Assembly (NCBI GenBank): GCA_050725495.1 | Contig: JBOHHM010000090.1 | Span: 1-23,456 of the forward strand | Source: JBOHHM01 sp050725495 | GTDB taxonomy: Bacteria > Pseudomonadota > Gammaproteobacteria > Burkholderiales > Burkholderiaceae_C | Reading direction: 5' to 3' | DNA: 23,456 nucleotides | In this document: one piece after another, positions 19,891 through 23,456 of the stretch | How the letters are laid out: every line of letters starts with the position of its first letter | How positions within the stretch are numbered: position 1 is the first letter of the stretch | Made by a program: the position numbers and the translations under genes | Notes under the pieces: generated by a model | Database searches by the model: none | What the model was told of the DNA's origin: nothing | What the model saw: only the letters and a program-made list of their open reading frames with translations

Positions 19891-20985
19891 TCAGTCCACC
19901 ACCACCGGCACGCGCTGCGCCAGCGCGCACATCAGCTCGTAGCCCACGGTGCCGCCGGCCTGCGCCACCTCGTCGATCGGCAGCACCGCGCCATTGGAAG
20001 CGCGGCCCCACAGCGTGACCTTGCTGCCGAAGCGGGCCTCGGGGACCGGCGTCAGGTCCACCGTGATCATGTCCATGCTGACGCGGCCCACGATGCGGGT
20101 GCGCACGCCGCCCACGAGCACGGGCGTGCCGGTGTGGCAGTGGCGCGGGTAGCCGTCGGCATAGCCGCAGGCCACGACGCCGATGCGCAGCGGCTGCTCG
20201 GCTGCGAAGTGAGAGCCGTAGCCGACCGTGTCGCCGGGCGCGAGCTCCTGCACGCCGATGATGCGGCTGGCCAGCGTCATGGCCGGCTGCAGGCCCCAAT
20301 GCGCTGCGCTGTGCTCGGGGAAGTCGGGCGCGCTGCCGTAGACGGCGATGCCGGGGCGCACCCAGTCGGCGCGCACCAGCGGATCGCCCGCATGGCGCAG
20401 GGTCGCGGCGCTGTTGCTGACGGTACGCTCGCCGGGCAGGTCCTGCGTGACGGCGTTGAAGACTTCCATCTGCTGCGCAATGCCCTTGGCCCCGTCGGCA
20501 TCGCTGAAATGCGTCATCAGCGAAATCTCCTCGACCTGGGGCAGGGCATTGAGCCGGGTCCAGGCCGCGCGGTAGCGCTGCGGGGCAAAGCCCAGGCGGT
20601 TCATGCCCGAATTGAGCTTGAGGAAGACGCGGTGCGGCTGATGCGTCTTGTGCATGGCCAGCATGTCGATCTGCTCGTCGCAGTGAATCGCGTGCCACAG
20701 CTCCAGGCGCGAGCACAGCTCGAGGTCGCGCGGCTCGAACACACCTTCGAGCAGCAGGATGGGGCCGCGCCAGCCCAGGGCCCGCACGCGCTCGGCCTCG
20801 GCGAGATCGAGCAGCGCAAAGCCGTCGGCGCCGCGCAGGCCCGCATAGGCACGCTCGATGCCGTGGCCGTAGGCATTGGCCTTGACGACGGCCCAGACCT
20901 TGGCGTCGGGCGCGGCCTGGCGGGCGCGCGCCAGGTTGAGGTGCAGGGCCTCGGTATGGATGGTGGCTTGGATCGGGCGGGGCAT
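19891..20985 (-). CDS. alr: Alanine racemase
   Basis: PLP-dependent racemase that supplies D-alanine for peptidoglycan. The 364 residues match the family. PLP lysine K35 lies in VVKANAYGHG, and the catalytic tyrosine Y256 in VGYGSHF; RVSMDMITVDLT and GYADGYPR are family blocks. The ATG at 20985 gives the typical MPRPIQATIHTEAL start; an in-frame ATG at 21027 would add 14 residues that do not look like the family. It is divergent from lplT. The biosynthetic (alr) versus catabolic (dadX) role is not decided by sequence, but no dadA lies nearby. Confidence 0.94.
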   Translation of the reverse strand: MPRPIQATIHTEALHLNLARARQAAPDAKVWAVVKANAYGHGIERAYAGLRGADGFALLDLAEAERVRALGWRGPILLLEGVFEPRDLELCSRLELWHAIHCDEQIDMLAMHKTHQPHRVFLKLNSGMNRLGFAPQRYRAAWTRLNALPQVEEISLMTHFSDADGAKGIAQQMEVFNAVTQDLPGERTVSNSAATLRHAGDPLVRADWVRPGIAVYGSAPDFPEHSAAHWGLQPAMTLASRIIGVQELAPGDTVGYGSHFAAEQPLRIGVVACGYADGYPRHCHTGTPVLVGGVRTRIVGRVSMDMITVDLTPVPEARFGSKVTLWGRASNGAVLPIDEVAQAGGTVGYELMCALAQRVPVVVD

Positions 20986-21081
20986 GGCAAAGGGGTCCAG
21001 AGGGGCGGGTTTTTCGGATTCTGGCATTGCCGGGCGTGATATAACCCCCTGTCACGAGGAGACAGTCTCAAAATTACCGGT

Positions 21082-21098
21082 CATCAGCCCAGCTGATG
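21082..21098 (+). promoter_or_regulatory. Hairpin in the lplT leader
   Basis: Perfect inverted repeat CATCAGC-CCA-GCTGATG ending 17 bases before the lplT ATG. The nearest purine-rich ribosome-binding site, GAGGAG (21056-21061), is about 54 bases before the ATG, on the far side of this hairpin. The fold could bring that site closer to the start or could be an operator. Confidence 0.35.
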
Positions 21099-21115
21099 GC
21101 CCAGACAGCCCATCC

Positions 21116-22399
21116 ATGAAGCGCGGTTTCTACACCATCATGTCGGCCCAGTTTTTCAGTTCACTGGCCGACAATGCGCTTTTTGTGGCCGCGGTTGAAT
21201 TGATCAAGTCCAGTGGCGGCGCTGAATGGCAGCGCGCCGCCCTGGTGCCGATGTTCGCCCTCTTCTACGTGATCCTGGCGCCGTTCGTGGGCGCGTTTGC
21301 CGACGCCCTGCCCAAGGGCAGGGTGATGTTCATCAGCAATGGCGTCAAGGTCGCAGGCTGCCTGCTGATGCTGTGGGGCACGCACCCGCTGATGGCCTAC
21401 GCCATCGTGGGGCTCGGGGCGGCGGCCTACTCGCCGGCCAAGTACGGCATCCTCACCGAACTGCTGCCGGCCTCGCAGCTGGTCCGGGCCAATGGCTGGA
21501 TCGAGGGGCTGACGATTGCCTCCATCATCCTGGGCGTGCTGCTGGGCGGCCAGCTGGTCGGGCCCGCGATATCGAGCTGGCTGCTGTCGCTTGATTTTCC
21601 GGTGCTGGACATCGGCCTCGACACGGCGGCCGAAGCTGCGATCTTCGTGCTGATCTTTGTCTACGTGCTGGCCGCCTGGTTCAACACCCGCATTCCCCAT
21701 ACCGGCGTCGAAATGCGGCCCCTGCCGCGCCACCCGCTGCACCTGCTGCACGACTTCTGGACCTGCAACGCCCGACTGTGGCGCGACAAGCTGGGCCAGA
21801 TCTCGCTGGCCACCACCACCTTGTTCTGGGGCGTGAGCGGCAACCTGCGCTACATCGTGCTGGCCTGGAGCGCGGCGGCCCTGGGCTACACCACCACGCA
21901 GGCCTCGTCGCTGGTCGGCGTGGTGGCCATCGGCACGGCAGTCGGCGCGGTCGTGGCGTCGATGCGCATGCGGCTGGACATGGCCACCAGCGTGATGCCC
22001 CTGGGCATTGCCATGGGCGTGCTGGTGATCCTGATGAACTTCATCGGCAATGTCTGGATCGCGGCCCCGTTCCTGATCCTGCTGGGCGGCCTGGGCGGTT
22101 TTCTGGTCGTGCCGATGAACGCGCTGCTGCAGCACCGCGGCGCCAACCTGATGGGTGCCGGCCGCTCGATTGCGGTGCAGAACTTCAACGAGCAGGCCTG
22201 CATCCTGGGCCTCGGGGCCTTCTACAGTCTCTCCACGGGGCTGGGCCTGTCGGCGTTTGGCGCGATCACGGCCTTCGGCCTCGTGGTCGCCGGTGTGATG
22301 TGGCTGATCCAGCGCTGGCACCACCACAATTGCATCAAGTACCGCGACGAGGTCGAGCACCTGCTGACCGCCACCCGCCACGACCACATCCACGACTAG
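21116..22399 (+). CDS. lplT: Lysophospholipid transporter LplT
   Basis: MFS-type inner-membrane flippase that imports lysophospholipids, chiefly lyso-phosphatidylethanolamine, for re-acylation by Aas. The 427 residues start MKRGFYTIMSAQFFSSLADNAL, which matches the family opening; the quoted pieces MSAQFFSSLADNAL, PFVGAFAD, AAAYSPAKYGIL and VVPMNALLQHRG are LplT hallmarks. About eleven or twelve hydrophobic segments are visible. The start at 21116 is fixed by the family N-terminus although no close ribosome-binding site precedes it. No aas gene lies in the window, and the protein is not fused to one. It is divergent from alr. Confidence 0.92.
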   Translation: MKRGFYTIMSAQFFSSLADNALFVAAVELIKSSGGAEWQRAALVPMFALFYVILAPFVGAFADALPKGRVMFISNGVKVAGCLLMLWGTHPLMAYAIVGLGAAAYSPAKYGILTELLPASQLVRANGWIEGLTIASIILGVLLGGQLVGPAISSWLLSLDFPVLDIGLDTAAEAAIFVLIFVYVLAAWFNTRIPHTGVEMRPLPRHPLHLLHDFWTCNARLWRDKLGQISLATTTLFWGVSGNLRYIVLAWSAAALGYTTTQASSLVGVVAIGTAVGAVVASMRMRLDMATSVMPLGIAMGVLVILMNFIGNVWIAAPFLILLGGLGGFLVVPMNALLQHRGANLMGAGRSIAVQNFNEQACILGLGAFYSLSTGLGLSAFGAITAFGLVVAGVMWLIQRWHHHNCIKYRDEVEHLLTATRHDHIHD

Positions 22400-22451
22400 C
22401 GGCTGTGTGGGCGCCGGCTCGCGCGGCCCGGCTACCAGACCTCGATCCTCG

Positions 22452-23324
22452 ATGCAGCGTTTGCTCCCCGCCCTGGCCCTGACGTTCAATGCCTTCGTCT
22501 GGGGCGTGTCCTGGTGGCCGTTTCGCGCACTCGAAGGCCAGGGCCTGCATCCGCTGTGGGCCACGGCCCTGATCTACCTGCTGTCACTGGGCTGCCTGCT
22601 GGCCGCCAAGCCCGCGGCCTGGCGCGGCTTTGCGCGCCAGCCCCTGTTGTGGCTGCTGCTGGCATCCGCGGGCCTGACCAACCTGGGCTTCAACTGGGCT
22701 GTCACGGTGGGCGACGTGGTGCGCGTGGTGCTGCTGTTCTACCTGATGCCGCTGTGGACCGTGCTGCTGGCCTGGCCCCTGCTGGGCGAGAAGCCCCACC
22801 CGGCCTCGCTGGCCCGCATGGCGCTGGCGCTCGCCGGCGTGGTGATCGTGCTCAAGGCGCCGCAGTCGCCCTGGCCCTGGCCCGACAGCGCGGCCGACTG
22901 GCTGGCGCTGATCGCGGGCCTGAGCTTTGCGCTGACCAATATCGTGCTGCGCAAGCTGCACGCCGCGCCGGCCGCGTCGCGCGTGATGGCCATGTTCGGC
23001 GGCGGCGCGCTGATGGCCACGGGCGCAGCCCTGCTGGGCATGACGCAGGGCGTTGTGAACCCACCGCCCCTGCCCATGGCCGCGTGGGTCGTACTGGCGG
23101 TACTGCTCAGCCTGGCCTTTCTGGCCGGCAACCTGGCCATGCAGTACGGTGCCACCCGGCTGAGCGCCCATGGCACGGCACTGATCATGCTGTCGGAAGT
23201 CGTGTTTGCCAGCGCCTCGTCTGTGGCCCTGGACGCGGCCGAACTGAGCAGCCGGATCTGGCTCGGCGGCGGCCTGATCCTGCTGGCTGCCTTGCTGTCG
23301 GCCCTGAGTTCGGACACCCACTAG
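22452..23324 (+). CDS. EamA/DMT-family transporter
   Basis: Membrane protein of 290 residues with about ten hydrophobic segments arranged as two EamA repeats (roughly residues 5-135 and 150-285), as in RhaT/YdcZ-like drug/metabolite transporters. VWGVSWWPFRAL, LFYLMPLWTVLLAWPLLGE (first repeat end) and ALIMLSEVVFA (second repeat end) are typical. The ATG at 22452 is preferred, as the 15 residues upstream in the same frame are polar and not family-like. It lies 52 bases downstream of lplT and may be co-transcribed. The substrate, probably a small metabolite or amino acid, cannot be read from sequence. An IS element seems to begin just after its stop. Confidence 0.85.
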   Translation: MQRLLPALALTFNAFVWGVSWWPFRALEGQGLHPLWATALIYLLSLGCLLAAKPAAWRGFARQPLLWLLLASAGLTNLGFNWAVTVGDVVRVVLLFYLMPLWTVLLAWPLLGEKPHPASLARMALALAGVVIVLKAPQSPWPWPDSAADWLALIAGLSFALTNIVLRKLHAAPAASRVMAMFGGGALMATGAALLGMTQGVVNPPPLPMAAWVVLAVLLSLAFLAGNLAMQYGATRLSAHGTALIMLSEVVFASASSVALDAAELSSRIWLGGGLILLAALLSALSSDTH

Positions 23325-23352
23325 TAGTTCGTTCCATCAATACAAATACATA

Positions 23353-23456
23353 TCAAACCACGCCGAGGTCGAACTTGTTCCATCGGAACACGACCGGTGA
23401 GGCGTTGATTTCGGCGATCCCCTTGAGGATGCGGGTTTTCAGTTCATCGACGGATT
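23353..23456 (-). mobile_element. C-terminal end of a probable IS630-family transposase (cut by window edge)
   Basis: The minus strand is open from the window edge for 34 codons to a TGA at 23353-23355, encoding SVDELKTRILKGIAEINASP and then VVFRWNKFDLGVV. This looks like the conserved tail of IS630-family transposases, where a helix is followed by PVVFRW-x-KFD. The last 28 bases before the EamA gene would then include the terminal inverted repeat. The bulk of the element, and so its completeness, lies outside the window. Confidence 0.5.

Noticed and set aside
21011..21045. Promoter for lplT at TATAAC (21040-21045)
   Set aside because: The -10-like box is reasonable but no acceptable -35 box lies at 16-18 bases, so I did not list it as a feature.
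21161..22564. Minus-strand open frame of 467 codons opposite lplT
   Set aside because: Shadow of a well-conserved transporter gene; composition dominated by Gln, His, Arg and Asp without motifs.
1..23456. CRISPR arrays, tRNA or rRNA genes, phage genes
   Set aside because: I saw no regularly spaced direct repeats, no cloverleaf with CCA-type end and no rRNA-like segments; apart from the right-edge IS end no phage or transposon genes are visible.

Overview
The window is GC-rich, densely packed DNA that most resembles a beta-proteobacterium of the Comamonadaceae (Burkholderiales; the Polaromonas, Rhodoferax, Variovorax and Acidovorax group). This rests on the recognisable proteins, the gene order lplT / alr / radA / ilvE / small zinc-finger protein, and short repeats that from memory are typical of that family. 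No database search was possible, so genus is not assigned.

Layout. 3-878: 3' part of an AmpG-type muropeptide permease. 950-1734: a VapB/FitA-type antitoxin and PIN toxin pair with its own promoter and a palindromic operator. 1878-3762: a CpxR/CpxA-like two-component system, preceded by a GTAAA-N5-GTAAA box (on the minus strand) and followed by a structured, terminator-ended 3' region that may be a small RNA. 4017-5940: a LysR regulator divergent from a nitronate monooxygenase, with a perfect palindrome between them. 5961-8692: two head-to-head family 2 glycosyltransferases, a SAM methyltransferase and a zf-CHCC zinc-finger protein, probably a surface-polysaccharide segment. 8701-11549: ilvE, a small membrane protein and radA, all on the minus strand. 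11633-18008: a complete meta-cleavage lower pathway for homoprotocatechuate (3,4-dihydroxyphenylacetate), hpaR-G1-G2-E-D-F-H-I, followed in the same direction by a class II aldolase/adducin protein and a ketopantoate-reductase-like protein. 19891-22399: alanine racemase, divergent from the lysophospholipid transporter LplT. 22452-23324: an EamA-family transporter. 23353-23456: the C-terminal end of a probable IS630-family transposase, cut by the window edge.

How the genes work together. The hpa block converts homoprotocatechuate to pyruvate and succinic semialdehyde: HpaD opens the ring, HpaE oxidises the semialdehyde, HpaF isomerises, HpaG1/G2 decarboxylate and isomerise, HpaH hydrates and HpaI cleaves. 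HpaR is the probable local repressor. The monooxygenase HpaBC, an uptake protein and succinic semialdehyde dehydrogenase are absent from the window. The block lies between alr and radA, genes that I recall as neighbours in many Burkholderiales, which suggests insertion of a catabolic island into a housekeeping cluster.

The most unusual material is at the repeat level. AT-rich GCTAT-type islets form the ends of two genes and appear to be read in frame inside hpaG1 and hpaF. A GC-rich hairpin repeat supplies the C-terminal tail of HpaG1. A 66-bp palindromic element fills the only large gap inside the hpa gene run.
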